This document shows, piece after piece, positions 28,153 through 37,364 of a stretch of DNA of 64,000 nt (within the stretch, counting starts at the first letter, position 1; each line of letters begins with the position of its first letter). This DNA comes from Paenibacillus tarimensis (lineage in GTDB: Bacteria > Bacillota > Bacilli > Paenibacillales > Paenibacillaceae). A program made the translations under genes and the position numbers. The stretch spans positions 1 to 64,000 of the forward strand of contig NZ_JAKGAO010000014.1 in the NCBI RefSeq assembly GCF_021532315.1, given 5' to 3'. The notes beneath the pieces are model-generated. The model was not told the origin of the DNA. It worked only from the letters and a program-made list of their open reading frames with translations, and searched no databases.

Positions 28153-29133
28153 TTGAATGATTCCATTATAACTATTGAAGGGCTGCATAAATCGTTTAAG
28201 ATTTATAAGAAGGATGAAGGACTGCTCTCCAGTCTGAGGGGGTATTGGGGACGGAAGGGGAAGAGCATCCTTGCAGTGGACGGTATTGACCTGAAGGTGC
28301 AAAAGGGTGAAATCCGCGGGTTGATCGGGCCGAATGGAGCCGGTAAATCAACCACGATTAAAATTATGTCCGGCATCCTGCATCCTGATGAGGGCAAAGT
28401 GGAGATCATGGGCATGACGCCCTGGAAGGACCGCAAACGTTATGTGAAAAATCTAGGGGTGCTGTTTGGTCAGAAATCACAGCTGAACTGGGACCTGCCT
28501 GCTGTTGACACGTTTGCCCTCCACCGTGAGATGTACGGCATTGGCATGGCTAAGTACCGCGAACGTATTGCTTACTTTGGAGAACTGCTGAACATCAGCG
28601 AGATCATGTACAAGCCGGTTCGCCTGCTGTCTCTCGGGGAAAGAATGAAGTGTGAGCTGGTGTGCGCGCTGCTGCATGAGCCAGCGCTTATTTTTTTGGA
28701 TGAACCGACAATTGGTCTTGATATTATATCCAAGCAAACAATACGAAACTTTATCAAGCGCACCAATCAGGATATGCGGACAACATTCATTGTTACTACC
28801 CACGATGTATCCGATCTGGAGGACCTGTGCGATAAGGTGACCATTATCAATAAAGGCACGGTTGTATTTGATGATACAATGCAGAGCCTGGGCTCATACT
28901 TCAGAGACAGGAAGATCATTGATGTTTCCTTCCGCGAGCTCGTCCCCCTGGACCGTCTTGAAGACTATAAAGTACTGTCCTATCAAGCGCTTACCGCGAA
29001 GATTGAAGTACAGCTGGGGGAGAAGGATATCAAGCAATATATGTCTGAGATATTTGACTGTTATCCCATTAAGGATATCAACATCAGTAACATCCGGATT
29101 GAGGATGTCATCAAGCATATCTATTCTGCTTAG
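28153..29133 (+). CDS. ABC transporter ATP-binding protein (COG4586 type)
   Basis: A 326-residue ATPase energising the two permeases. It has Walker A GPNGAGKSTT at about 59-68, the family feature GQKSQLNWDLPA, signature LSLGERMK (in place of LSGGQ), Walker B LIFLDEPT, and switch His in TTHDVSD. The TTG start at 28153 is preferred: it follows a G-rich ribosome site at once and avoids a long overlap with the permease. It closes the operon that begins at 23919 and is followed by a terminator. Confidence 0.9.
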   Translation: MNDSIITIEGLHKSFKIYKKDEGLLSSLRGYWGRKGKSILAVDGIDLKVQKGEIRGLIGPNGAGKSTTIKIMSGILHPDEGKVEIMGMTPWKDRKRYVKNLGVLFGQKSQLNWDLPAVDTFALHREMYGIGMAKYRERIAYFGELLNISEIMYKPVRLLSLGERMKCELVCALLHEPALIFLDEPTIGLDIISKQTIRNFIKRTNQDMRTTFIVTTHDVSDLEDLCDKVTIINKGTVVFDDTMQSLGSYFRDRKIIDVSFRELVPLDRLEDYKVLSYQALTAKIEVQLGEKDIKQYMSEIFDCYPIKDINISNIRIEDVIKHIYSA

Positions 29134-29136
29134 CAT

Positions 29137-29166
29137 GAAGAGGCTGTTTAGAGAAACAGCCTCTTC
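29137..29166. terminator. Bidirectional terminator between the ABC and UvrA-like genes
   Basis: A 13-bp perfect stem (29137-29149 GAAGAGGCTGTTT with 29154-29166) and 4-nt loop sit in the 38-bp gap between convergent stop codons. Confidence 0.8.
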
Positions 29167-29171
29167 AATGT

Positions 29172-31565
29172 TTAGTTAGATGCCGTTACTGGCTCACGCA
29201 AATAGGGACCGATGAGAGAGAGGGGGTTATCCGCCAGCTCTTCCGGAGAGCCTGCTGCAATGAGCTGGCCTCCTTCTGCTCCGCCGTGAGGGCCCATCTC
29301 AATAATCCAGTCGCACTGTGCCAGCACAGAAGCCTTATGCTCGGTAATAACAACTGTGTTGCCTTTGTCCACCAGCTCTTTAAGAAGGAGGAGCAGCTTC
29401 TCGATATCGCTCGGTCCGAGTCCGTTAGTCGGTTCATCAAGAACGTACAGCGTCCCCTTCTTGCCCGCCTTCCCAAGCTCACGTGCAAGCTTGATACGCT
29501 GCGCTTCGCCGCCGCTCAGTGTCGGGGCAGGCTGTCCCAAGGACAGGTAACCGAGTCCGACCTTCACCAGTGTCTCCAGCATCTTGGCAATGCTCTTCTG
29601 ATCGGAGAACAAGGACAGCGCTTCTTCCACTTCGGCATTCAGCACATCATAGATCGAATAGCCGTTATATTTCACTTCCAAAATCTCGGCCTTATAACGC
29701 GTTCCATCACACTCGGGGCAGGTTTGGTTAATGGAGCCCAGGGGGCCGAGATCAAGCGGAATAGTACCATGACCCTTGCAGTGCGGGCATGCGCCCTGTT
29801 CTGTATTGAAGGAAAAATGTGACGGCGTATAATCACGGCTGGCAGATTGGGGCAAAGCGGCAAAGAGCTTGCGGAGCTTATCCCACACAGCTACATAGGT
29901 AGCCGGAGTGGACATGCTTGTCCGGCCGATCGGCGCCTGATTGACGACTACGCATTTCTTCAGATGCTCCCAGCCCGTCAGGCTTCCCAGTCCCTGAACA
30001 TCATCGAGTATCTGTCCTTCCCGCTCGGCTGCCTCTTCTTCGCCTTCATCCTGGTTCAAATCAAAATAATACTTGAGCAAAGGCACCAGCGTTCCCGAGA
30101 TCAGGGAGCTCTTGCCGCTGCCGGATTTTCCGGCGATCCCGACCATAAGTCCGAGCGGAATATCAGCCTCCACCTGCTTCAGGTTGTGAAGGGCGGCATT
30201 GCGGATGGAGAGGACGTGACCGGGCTCAGGAGATCTTGCCGATCTTGCAGGATAAGCTCTGCGGCCTGACAGGTAAGGGCCTGTTACCGAATGCGGTGAA
30301 TCATACAGCCCGTTAACCGTTCCGGCATAAACGATTTGTCCCCCGTGCTTCCCGGCTGCGGGGCCCAGTTCAACAACGTAGTCGGCAGCGCGTATGACCG
30401 TATCGTCATGTTCTACCACAATAACGCTGTTGCCGCTTTGGGACAATGCCCTGATATGCCGTAAAATGCCCTCCTTCTCAGCTTCGTGAAGGCCTGCCGT
30501 CGGTTCATCGAATATATAGAGCAGAGAATCAAAGTCGCTCTGCAGATGGAGCATCAGGAATAACCGCTGAAGCTCTCCACCGCTTAGAGAGGGAATGGAA
30601 CGCACCAGGGACAGATAGGAGAGCCCCATGTTCTCCATCCGTTCGCAGACCGCAAGCAGCGGCTGAAGGATGAGCATGCTCCCCGGCTTCAACGTGCAGT
30701 TATCTGCAATTTCCCGCAGAGCTATCCCTAAATCATGCACAGTCATCAGCATCAGATGGCCGATATGCCGCCCGTTAATGGTATAGTTCCGGGCCTGTTC
30801 CGTAATGCGGAACCCGCTGCAGCATTTGCATTTGATTGGACTGAAGAAGCGCCGCTCGAAGAGGGCACGGGAGATTGGCGACGTATCGCGGCGGGCCTCC
30901 AGGAAGGGGATAGCCCCTTCGAATGCATCCGCGACGCCTTGCAGAAAATCGTGCTGGTGCTGGGCATCGAGCTCCCAATAAGGGGTCGCCTGCCAATCGG
31001 CGCCGGTCGATTCGCCAAACCGGGGCAGTTGGCGAGTCAAGAGGTCACCGAAGTTCTTACAGACCTTCTCGAGCGTCCAATCGGTCCCCGGGACCAGCTT
31101 CTTGATATCTACTTCCATCCGGTAGCCGAAGCCGAAGCAGTGGGGACACATGCCCTCCGGACGGTTGTAGGCGAACATTTCAGGACCAAGCAGATTATTC
31201 GGGTTTCCATCCGAATCCCGGCCTTCCAGCGTATACAGCCGGCACAGAAGGTCGATGGCTTTGGTCTTGGTTCCCACGCTGCTTCTTGGATTGGTTTGGC
31301 GAATGGTTTGCTGAGCTACAGCGATTGCAGGTGGAAGACCATGTAGCTGATCAAAGGTTTCATTCTCGCGTACGCTGTCGCCGGCGCTTAATCCGATGGC
31401 ATTCAGATACCGTTTACGGCCCTCTTCGAAGAGCAGGTCGAAGGCAAGACTTGACTTGCCGGAGCCGCTGACACCCGTGAACACGACAAAGTGACCTTTC
31501 GGAATATCAATATCTAGGTTCTTCAGATGATGGATGCGTGCATTTCGTACAATGATATGTTCCAT
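29172..31565 (-). CDS. UvrA-like ABC ATPase, DrrC-type drug-resistance paralogue
   Basis: A 797-residue UvrA paralogue, shorter than housekeeping UvrA (about 940 aa). It keeps both ATPase halves: Walker A GVSGSGKSSLAFD (about 32) and GIAGKSGSGKSSL (about 470), signatures LSGGELQR and LSGGEAQRIK, Walker B YIFDEPTAG and YVLDEPTNG, and CxxC zinc modules (CPHCFG, CKCC, CPHCKG...CPECDG). The length deficit lies in the insertion domains, as in DrrC of daunorubicin producers and other self-resistance UvrA-like proteins. It may protect DNA from the locus product. It is convergent with the exporter. Confidence 0.88.
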   Translation of the reverse strand: MEHIIVRNARIHHLKNLDIDIPKGHFVVFTGVSGSGKSSLAFDLLFEEGRKRYLNAIGLSAGDSVRENETFDQLHGLPPAIAVAQQTIRQTNPRSSVGTKTKAIDLLCRLYTLEGRDSDGNPNNLLGPEMFAYNRPEGMCPHCFGFGYRMEVDIKKLVPGTDWTLEKVCKNFGDLLTRQLPRFGESTGADWQATPYWELDAQHQHDFLQGVADAFEGAIPFLEARRDTSPISRALFERRFFSPIKCKCCSGFRITEQARNYTINGRHIGHLMLMTVHDLGIALREIADNCTLKPGSMLILQPLLAVCERMENMGLSYLSLVRSIPSLSGGELQRLFLMLHLQSDFDSLLYIFDEPTAGLHEAEKEGILRHIRALSQSGNSVIVVEHDDTVIRAADYVVELGPAAGKHGGQIVYAGTVNGLYDSPHSVTGPYLSGRRAYPARSARSPEPGHVLSIRNAALHNLKQVEADIPLGLMVGIAGKSGSGKSSLISGTLVPLLKYYFDLNQDEGEEEAAEREGQILDDVQGLGSLTGWEHLKKCVVVNQAPIGRTSMSTPATYVAVWDKLRKLFAALPQSASRDYTPSHFSFNTEQGACPHCKGHGTIPLDLGPLGSINQTCPECDGTRYKAEILEVKYNGYSIYDVLNAEVEEALSLFSDQKSIAKMLETLVKVGLGYLSLGQPAPTLSGGEAQRIKLARELGKAGKKGTLYVLDEPTNGLGPSDIEKLLLLLKELVDKGNTVVITEHKASVLAQCDWIIEMGPHGGAEGGQLIAAGSPEELADNPLSLIGPYLREPVTASN

Positions 31566-31614
31566 TGCTCCCCCTTGGGCATATTTTAAGAATGTCTTTA
31601 CATAAGGTCAAAAA

Positions 31615-31651
31615 AGTCCGGCCTGCCATCCTCAGTACGGAAAGCAGGCCG
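31615..31651 (-). terminator. Terminator of the pentapeptide-repeat gene
   Basis: CGGCCTGC (31619-31626) pairs with GCAGGCCG (31644-31651). On the minus strand the stem is followed by a T-run (GGACTTTTTTGACC), so it should end the pentapeptide-repeat transcript before the UvrA-like gene. Confidence 0.75.
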
Positions 31652-31658
31652 TTATGAT

Positions 31659-32111
31659 TCACACTTTGATGCTGTTAATCAGATCTTCAATTACAACGCC
31701 GTTAATCTTTAATCCTTTAATATTACAGTTAATAATTTCAACGTTCGTTAAGTCGCATTCCAAAAGCTGTGAGCCGGTTAAGTTGCAGTTTTCGAAACGA
31801 ACAGGTGCGTAGTTGTGGTCCGGGTTGTAATTTGGATCTCCTTCGATGGGGAGAACGATATTCCGGAATTCCGCACCAAATAAATGAATGTGATCCAGAT
31901 AAATTCCACTCATATTAGCATCTTTTATTCTAGAATTTGATAGATTGATATCGGTTAGAGCCATCTTCGCCGCATTAGCGTTATGGATCTTGGTCCCAAC
32001 CAAGCTTACATTATCAAACTGAAGGTTTTCTGCTTTTACCTCTTGAAATTTGGAATCGGATATGTCGGTCCTTTCCAAATCCATTGCTGCGGTTTTCCAA
32101 TCTGTCATCAC
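31659..32111 (-). CDS. Pentapeptide-repeat protein
   Basis: A 150-residue protein built largely of A(D/N)LXX-like five-residue repeats (for example TDISDSKFQEV, LTDINLSNSRIKDANMSGIYL, FENCNLTGSQLLECDLTNVEI), expected to fold into a right-handed quadrilateral beta-helix. Qnr and McbG/AlbG-type members mimic DNA and protect gyrase from inhibitors; others have no known role. Here it lies upstream of a UvrA-like protein on the same strand but in a separate transcript, so self-protection is plausible but unproven. Confidence 0.8.
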   Translation of the reverse strand: MMTDWKTAAMDLERTDISDSKFQEVKAENLQFDNVSLVGTKIHNANAAKMALTDINLSNSRIKDANMSGIYLDHIHLFGAEFRNIVLPIEGDPNYNPDHNYAPVRFENCNLTGSQLLECDLTNVEIINCNIKGLKINGVVIEDLINSIKV

Positions 32112-32350
32112 ATTCTCTCCTTTTACTATGTATTGGTTGCGCTTTCGGAAAAACTAATCTACCAGGTTAGTAATTTTTAACCAGTGCCTAATATACTTCT
32201 ATAAGTGTTACTAAAATCCTCTTTATAAATTAGCCAGTTCCTACATTAAGTTAACAATAAGGGATGATTAATAGAACAGAAAGCTGAGCGGCAAAGAAAT
32301 GTTTATGAGAGGATAATAATAGAAGGAGACAGAGTGAGGGAGGGGTTTGT

Positions 32351-33061
32351 ATGCCGTGGGGACGGAATGCCTTAGTTACCGGAGCGGCGGGGGGAATCGG
32401 GTTAGCTGCCGTAAAGGCCTTGTTAGTAGATGGTTATTTTGTTCATGCTCATGTTAGAAGCAGGGCGGATAAACTATTGTTTGAGCGTATTGAAGGAAAT
32501 GAACGCCTGCAGACTCATAGCTGCGATTTAAGCGATGCAGAGGCTGTAAAGCGGTGGGTAGAGGAGCTGCAGGGGGTGCCTATTGATGTACTTGTTAATA
32601 ATGCGGCTCTTGCAGTCAAGCAGCCCTTCGAAGAATTGCAAATAAGTACCTGGGAGAAGCTATTCACAGTTAATGTGACAGCGGCTTTTATACTTTCACA
32701 GTGGGCTTTCCGTACGATGAAAATGCGGGGGGAAGGTGGAGTGATTGTTCAGATCGCTTCGATGGCCTCCATTCCGGCAGTTGAGAAGTACCCGGGCTTT
32801 ACGGCCTATACAGCTTCCAAATATGCCTGTGCGGGGCTTGCTGAGAATCTTGCTCGTGAAGGAATCCCGTATGGCATTCGTTCAATCTGCCTTTCACCTG
32901 GAAATGTGAATACAAAGATGCTAAGGCACATGCATCCCTATGCTGAAGAATGGATGGAACCGGAAGAGGTTGCAATGTTCTTGCTCCATATCGTAAATAA
33001 TGCTTCAAATATAATTAATGGAGTGAACATCCCGATAAATAAGAGAACCAACATACTATAG
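32351..33061 (+). CDS. Short-chain dehydrogenase/reductase (FabG-like)
   Basis: A 236-residue SDR with the NADP-binding motif TGAAGGIGLAA at residue about 10, NNAA in the central sheet and catalytic YTASKYA (Tyr-x-x-x-Lys), plus an upstream IASMAS Ser. It probably reduces a ketone or oxidises an alcohol on a carrier-bound or free intermediate. GAGGGAGGGG precedes the ATG. It is the first gene of an AT-rich, tightly packed module reaching 39531. The gap 32112-32350 shows nothing further that I can support. Confidence 0.88.
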   Translation: MPWGRNALVTGAAGGIGLAAVKALLVDGYFVHAHVRSRADKLLFERIEGNERLQTHSCDLSDAEAVKRWVEELQGVPIDVLVNNAALAVKQPFEELQISTWEKLFTVNVTAAFILSQWAFRTMKMRGEGGVIVQIASMASIPAVEKYPGFTAYTASKYACAGLAENLAREGIPYGIRSICLSPGNVNTKMLRHMHPYAEEWMEPEEVAMFLLHIVNNASNIINGVNIPINKRTNIL

Positions 33062-33077
33062 AATCTGGAGGAAAACA

Positions 33078-33485
33078 ATGAGCGAAAAAAAATATTTCTC
33101 AACATCTCCTTACGAAAAAGAGCTTGGTTTTTCTAGAGCTTTAAGAAGAGGGTTACATTTCTTTGTTGCGGGGACGGCTTCAATCGGAACAGACGGCAAA
33201 ACGGTATGTTCTGATGATACGGTAGGTCAGGCCAGGCACTGCATGAGAATCATTGAAGACGCTTTGAAAGGGATCGGAGCATCTGTTAGAGATGTTACTC
33301 GTACCCGTATCTTGCTAACATCTATCGGAGATTGGAATGATGTACTCGAAATTCATAGGGAGTACTTCGAATCCATTCGTCCTGTATGTACAGTGATGGA
33401 GGTCAGTGGTTTTATCAGGCCTGAATGGAAAGTAGAGATAGAGGTGGAGGGAATTATTCAACCGGAGAAAGGGAGTTTTGGTTAA
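33078..33485 (+). CDS. RidA/YjgF family protein
   Basis: A 135-residue single-domain RidA-type protein (enamine/imine deaminase family). It shows FVAGTASIG, the DxxxQxR-like region DTVGQARHCMRIIEDALKGIG, and a RTRILLTSIGDW strand ending in Asp-Trp. The final acidic motif reads EVSGFIRPEWKVEIEVEG. In biosynthetic loci such proteins may hydrolyse imine by-products of PLP enzymes, and a PLP decarboxylase is in the same module. Its stop overlaps the next ATG. Confidence 0.85.
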   Translation: MSEKKYFSTSPYEKELGFSRALRRGLHFFVAGTASIGTDGKTVCSDDTVGQARHCMRIIEDALKGIGASVRDVTRTRILLTSIGDWNDVLEIHREYFESIRPVCTVMEVSGFIRPEWKVEIEVEGIIQPEKGSFG

Positions 33486-33742
33486 TGGACAAAGAAATGG
33501 AAATTCAGGTTTCTATCCAAGAGGCAATTATAAATTTAATCGGCAAGTCTGTTAATGAACAGGTGGATTGGAATGACCCTGAACTTTTTGCTAAATTGGA
33601 TATAGATTCTGCTACAATGATTGAATTTTTGCTGTATCTTGAAGAGAAGTTGGACATATCCATTCGTGTTGAGGATATGGCACCTGAGGACTTTATTAAT
33701 ATGCGCACATTAACCGAATGTTTGCTGCGTTTAGAAAGTTAG
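33485..33742 (+). CDS. Acyl carrier protein
   Basis: An 85-residue carrier protein with phosphopantetheine Ser42 in KLDIDSATMIEF and a C-terminal LTECLLRL helix. The ATG overlaps the RidA stop (TAATG), indicating translational coupling. It directly precedes an adenylating enzyme, its probable loading partner. Confidence 0.88.
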   Translation: MDKEMEIQVSIQEAIINLIGKSVNEQVDWNDPELFAKLDIDSATMIEFLLYLEEKLDISIRVEDMAPEDFINMRTLTECLLRLES

Positions 33743-33759
33743 ACTGGGGGAAGTTTAGG

Positions 33760-35319
33760 ATGCAAAATGTAGCATTTTGGCTCTCTGAGTCCGGCAGAGC
33801 ATGGGGGGATAGAGAGGCGCTGGTCACAGAAGAACAAACGTTGACATATAGACAGTTGGAAGTGGCTTCGAATCGTTTCGCTAGTCAGTGTACGGCATGG
33901 GGGATACAAAACGGTGAACGTATTGCCATTTACATATCCAACAGCTCTGAAGCAGTAGTATCCATTCTGGGTTCACTAAAGCAAGGGGCAGTATTCACCT
34001 GTATCCATCCTGAAACCCCCCATGTAAAAGCGGCTGAAATGATTGCAGATGCTCAAGCCTCTTTGGTTATATCATCTGCAAATTTCCTTTATGGTCTGAA
34101 AGTTCCGTCTGTTCGGCTCATGCTTCACACAGATAAACCCCTCCGGGAAGAGGGCGCATATATGCCTAATGGATGTAACGCTATATTGATGTCTTTCCAT
34201 TCATGGCTTTCAGCGGGTGATCCGTCCGATCCCGTACAGCCTCCCCCACGAGAGCTTGCTGCCTTAATCTATACCTCAGGAAGCACAGGCAAGCCTAAAG
34301 GGGTTATGAGTTCCCATGCAAACATACGGTTTACAACAGAAGCGATTAATAGGTATCTAAAACATACTCCGGAGGATAGGGTGTTAAGTTATCTTCCTCT
34401 TTCCTTCGATTATGGACTATACCAGTTGTTCCTTACCCTCTCCAGGGGGGCCTGTCTCCATTTACGGAATGCCAACCGCTTTATGGTTATGGATGTACAC
34501 AAGCAGCTCTCCAATGTCCAAATAACTGGGTTTCCCGGTCTCCGAACCTTATTTTCCAACGTCACTGGCTTCAACGGCGAAAAATACAGCCACATTCGTT
34601 ACCTTACAAATACAGGAGATTATCTTCCAGAGAAAGTAATTCAACGTCTGGTAGAGCGGTTCCCGAATGCCGCATTATTCCTAATGTATGGTGTGACGGA
34701 ATGCAAGCGGGTATCTTATCTTCTCTTCAACAGTAGGGATTCTCATAAGAATTCAATTGGAATTCCGCTGAATAACACGGAAGCCATAATTCTGGACGAA
34801 GGTGGTAATGAGTGTCCTTCCGGTAAGGCAGGAGAATTAACTGTGTGGGGCGATCATGTTTGTATGGGTTACTGGCGCGATGAAGCGAGAACAGCCGAAG
34901 TATTTATACAACAGGGAAACAGACGTGGAATCAGAACTGGTGATTTGTTCTGCAAAGATGCAGACGGCTTTTTGTATTATCTGGGTCGCAAGGACAATAT
35001 GTTTAAATCCAAAGGATTCCGGATAGATCCGTTCGAGATTGAAAACGTACTGAGCTCACGTATTGATGACATTGCAGATATCGTAGTTACAGGTATACCT
35101 GATCGGCATGCAGGATATAAGATTGGTGCATTTGTGGTCTTAAAGGAGGACTCAGATGAGCTAGTATTTAGAAAACGGGTACGGTCGGTTGCAGAGGAAA
35201 CTCTGGAGCCCTGGAAGCAGCCGGACCGATATGTAATCGGGAAGGGGGTGCCGCTTACCCATAGCGGCAAAATTGATAGGAAAGAAGCTGCAAGGCAAAT
35301 GGGCGGGATTGAGGGGTGA
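33760..35319 (+). CDS. Free-standing adenylation (AMP-forming acyl/aminoacyl ligase) enzyme
   Basis: A 519-residue ANL-family enzyme. It has the P-loop LIYTSGSTGKPKGVM (about 175), an A4-type LSFDYGLYQLF segment with the Asp usual in amino-acid-activating domains, an A5 MYGVTECKR, an A7-like RTGDLF, an A8-like KDNMFKSKGFRIDP and an A10 Lys in THSGKIDRK. It should adenylate a carboxylic or amino acid and load it on the preceding ACP. The start at 33760 follows a G-rich ribosome site; the longer in-frame start overlaps the ACP gene. Confidence 0.9.
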   Translation: MQNVAFWLSESGRAWGDREALVTEEQTLTYRQLEVASNRFASQCTAWGIQNGERIAIYISNSSEAVVSILGSLKQGAVFTCIHPETPHVKAAEMIADAQASLVISSANFLYGLKVPSVRLMLHTDKPLREEGAYMPNGCNAILMSFHSWLSAGDPSDPVQPPPRELAALIYTSGSTGKPKGVMSSHANIRFTTEAINRYLKHTPEDRVLSYLPLSFDYGLYQLFLTLSRGACLHLRNANRFMVMDVHKQLSNVQITGFPGLRTLFSNVTGFNGEKYSHIRYLTNTGDYLPEKVIQRLVERFPNAALFLMYGVTECKRVSYLLFNSRDSHKNSIGIPLNNTEAIILDEGGNECPSGKAGELTVWGDHVCMGYWRDEARTAEVFIQQGNRRGIRTGDLFCKDADGFLYYLGRKDNMFKSKGFRIDPFEIENVLSSRIDDIADIVVTGIPDRHAGYKIGAFVVLKEDSDELVFRKRVRSVAEETLEPWKQPDRYVIGKGVPLTHSGKIDRKEAARQMGGIEG

Positions 35320-35323
35320 AGCC

Positions 35324-36217
35324 ATGCTTATAAACACAATTGCGGCCGCAGTCCCTCAGAAGGAATTCGCCGTCAGCAGTTTCGTTAAATCTGGTATTAT
35401 GTCAACTGAACAATATGCCCGAGCTTTAAGTATGCATTGCGACACTATTCGTTATGACCCGAAAATGTCGGGACTTGACCTGATTCTAGCTTCTATGGAC
35501 AAGTTAATGGAAGCAGGCTCCGTTAAACCTCAGAATGTTAGTTATGTCGTGTTATGTTACGACCATATTCTAATGTCTAATCTGTTAAACATTAAATCAC
35601 TCCTCCAGACACGTTACCAGTTGAGAAAGACGGAGGTATTGACCATCAGGGACTTATATTGTTCAACAGCATTAATGGGTCTTAAGGTTTGTAAGGAGCT
35701 ACTAGCAGCCAGCTCGGAAGAAGATCAGATCATTATGGTTGTAGTAGAGAGAGGCCCTGCGCTTGAAGACAGATTCGACGGTTATTTTGTCACTGGTGAT
35801 TCCTCCGTTTCCGTCTTATTGCAACTTAGTGGAGCAGGGGACTCCGTACTGAAGGTTAGACATGAAACAACGGATAATACAGATATTCCTTACGGGAACT
35901 TTTTTACTCCTATACACCTAGCAAAGCTTTTTTCTAATACGGTAAAAGCAGCAGGACTTACCATAAGCACTATAAAGAAAGTAATCACAAATAATGTTTA
36001 TTCCGAAGTGTGGAATGCGGTAGCCAAAACGTCAAAATTGCCTAAGGCATTATTTTACGTTGAAGACACAAGACCATTCGGTCCTTTGGAGATGAGTGAT
36101 GTCTTACTCCATTGCGAAGCAGCCCGTCAGGTAGGCCTTGTAAAGGGGGATTATTTTGCTTTGTTAACACTAGGTTTATATGGGGGTATGGGATGTGCTA
36201 TCTGCAGGAGGAACTAG
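35324..36217 (+). CDS. KAS III-like thiolase-fold protein, active-site His missing (copy 1)
   Basis: A 297-residue protein of the beta-ketoacyl-ACP synthase III fold. The nucleophilic Cys113 is in RDLYCSTALMGLKV, matching FabH AACAGF. The C-terminus GDYFALLTLGLYGGMGCAI matches the FabH end. At the FabH HQAN box this protein reads TNNVY, without His. It may thus transfer acyl groups to N or O nucleophiles, or rely on another base, instead of condensing malonyl-ACP. It starts 4 bp after the adenylating enzyme and is followed by two further relatives. Confidence 0.7.
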   Translation: MLINTIAAAVPQKEFAVSSFVKSGIMSTEQYARALSMHCDTIRYDPKMSGLDLILASMDKLMEAGSVKPQNVSYVVLCYDHILMSNLLNIKSLLQTRYQLRKTEVLTIRDLYCSTALMGLKVCKELLAASSEEDQIIMVVVERGPALEDRFDGYFVTGDSSVSVLLQLSGAGDSVLKVRHETTDNTDIPYGNFFTPIHLAKLFSNTVKAAGLTISTIKKVITNNVYSEVWNAVAKTSKLPKALFYVEDTRPFGPLEMSDVLLHCEAARQVGLVKGDYFALLTLGLYGGMGCAICRRN

Positions 36218-36218
36218 T

Positions 36219-37085
36219 TTGTACCTGAGTGTGCCATCTTGTCACTCTATACGACAGTTTGATCAGACCCGGCAAGGATCAGCCGTTATGCGCAATCTGT
36301 TCAAGGAACTGGAGCATGCATACCATATTACACGTCGGCCTGTGCCTGTGGATTTTAGACATCAGGCATTTTTCAAAAAGGAGCCCTGTGAGTATACGTA
36401 TGAACTGTATGCGCAACAGTCTGATAAGAACGGGCAACCCCCAGAGTATATTATTAATTGTTACGACACGTATCCCTCCTCCAAGAAAAGTACCGCTCTA
36501 CTGAACAAAAAGGCGTTGGGGTTAAAGGATGCTACCGTTTTTTCTCTGTGTGACCAGGGATCAGCATGTCCCATTCTCGCCGTAAAGCTCGCTTGCCTAA
36601 AAAAGTGTAAAACAGTTGTAATCTGCATGGAGGAAATATACAGCATCTCGGAATGTTGGGGGAATGAATCCTACTATCCAAAATGCGAAGCTGCTGCGTT
36701 GTTTCAAGTGTCGCCGGAAGAAGGGGAATGGAAAGTGGCGGGACTCCGCCGCCAATGGTGTGACAAGGGCGTTGAGGATGTTAGAAATTTAGCATTATTA
36801 CTCATAAAGGATACGCTTGATGAGGCAGGTGTCTCGCCTAACCAAACATTAATTATTCCCCAGCGTCTGAATGCGCTATATGAAGAATATATTCAGAGCT
36901 ACTTCCCCCACAGTTATACTCACAATGGCAGAGAAAATTATCAGACTGCAGATCCTTTCTACTCCCTTGAACAAGCGTATACTCATAATGTCACTAAAAA
37001 GTGGAAGTATATTCTTTTAAACTTTGCTGATCACAAAACGGTGGGTTGTCTGCTTTTGTCGGCAGCAAAAGCCGAAAGTATATAG
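36219..37085 (+). CDS. KAS III-like thiolase-fold protein, active-site His missing (copy 2)
   Basis: A 288-residue relative of its neighbours. Cys117 in LCDQGSACPILAVKLA is at the FabH nucleophile position; at the HQAN position it reads IPQRL. It is the most diverged of the three. The start is TTG at 36219: GCAGGAGGAACTAG precedes it, and only 1 bp separates it from the previous stop. It is translated just before an ACP gene. Confidence 0.6.
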   Translation: MYLSVPSCHSIRQFDQTRQGSAVMRNLFKELEHAYHITRRPVPVDFRHQAFFKKEPCEYTYELYAQQSDKNGQPPEYIINCYDTYPSSKKSTALLNKKALGLKDATVFSLCDQGSACPILAVKLACLKKCKTVVICMEEIYSISECWGNESYYPKCEAAALFQVSPEEGEWKVAGLRRQWCDKGVEDVRNLALLLIKDTLDEAGVSPNQTLIIPQRLNALYEEYIQSYFPHSYTHNGRENYQTADPFYSLEQAYTHNVTKKWKYILLNFADHKTVGCLLLSAAKAESI

Positions 37086-37097
37086 GAGGAGAAGCTT

Positions 37098-37364
37098 GTG
37101 AAGCGAGAGGACATAGTGGAAATGATAAAGAGAACCCTATGCCGTGTAACGGGGAGACCATACGATCAGGTCGATTGGGATGAATCGGCCCCCCTTTTTC
37201 AGCATTATAATATGGATTCTTTCATGATTATAGAGCTTTTATTGAGCTTGGAGTCGTCAGGCGTCATTGATATTACAAGTATTGTTCCGAACTATTTGAA
37301 AAGTATCACAACATTAGCGGAGTATATCGATGAGATTCAGACTAGCAGAGAGATGAATTTATGA
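37098..37364 (+). CDS. Acyl carrier protein (GTG start)
   Basis: An 88-residue carrier protein with Ser41 in YNMDSFMIIELLLSLE. The GTG start follows TAGGAGGAGAAGCTT. It overlaps the next KAS III-like gene by 4 bp, so the two are probably partners. Confidence 0.85.
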   Translation: MKREDIVEMIKRTLCRVTGRPYDQVDWDESAPLFQHYNMDSFMIIELLLSLESSGVIDITSIVPNYLKSITTLAEYIDEIQTSREMNL

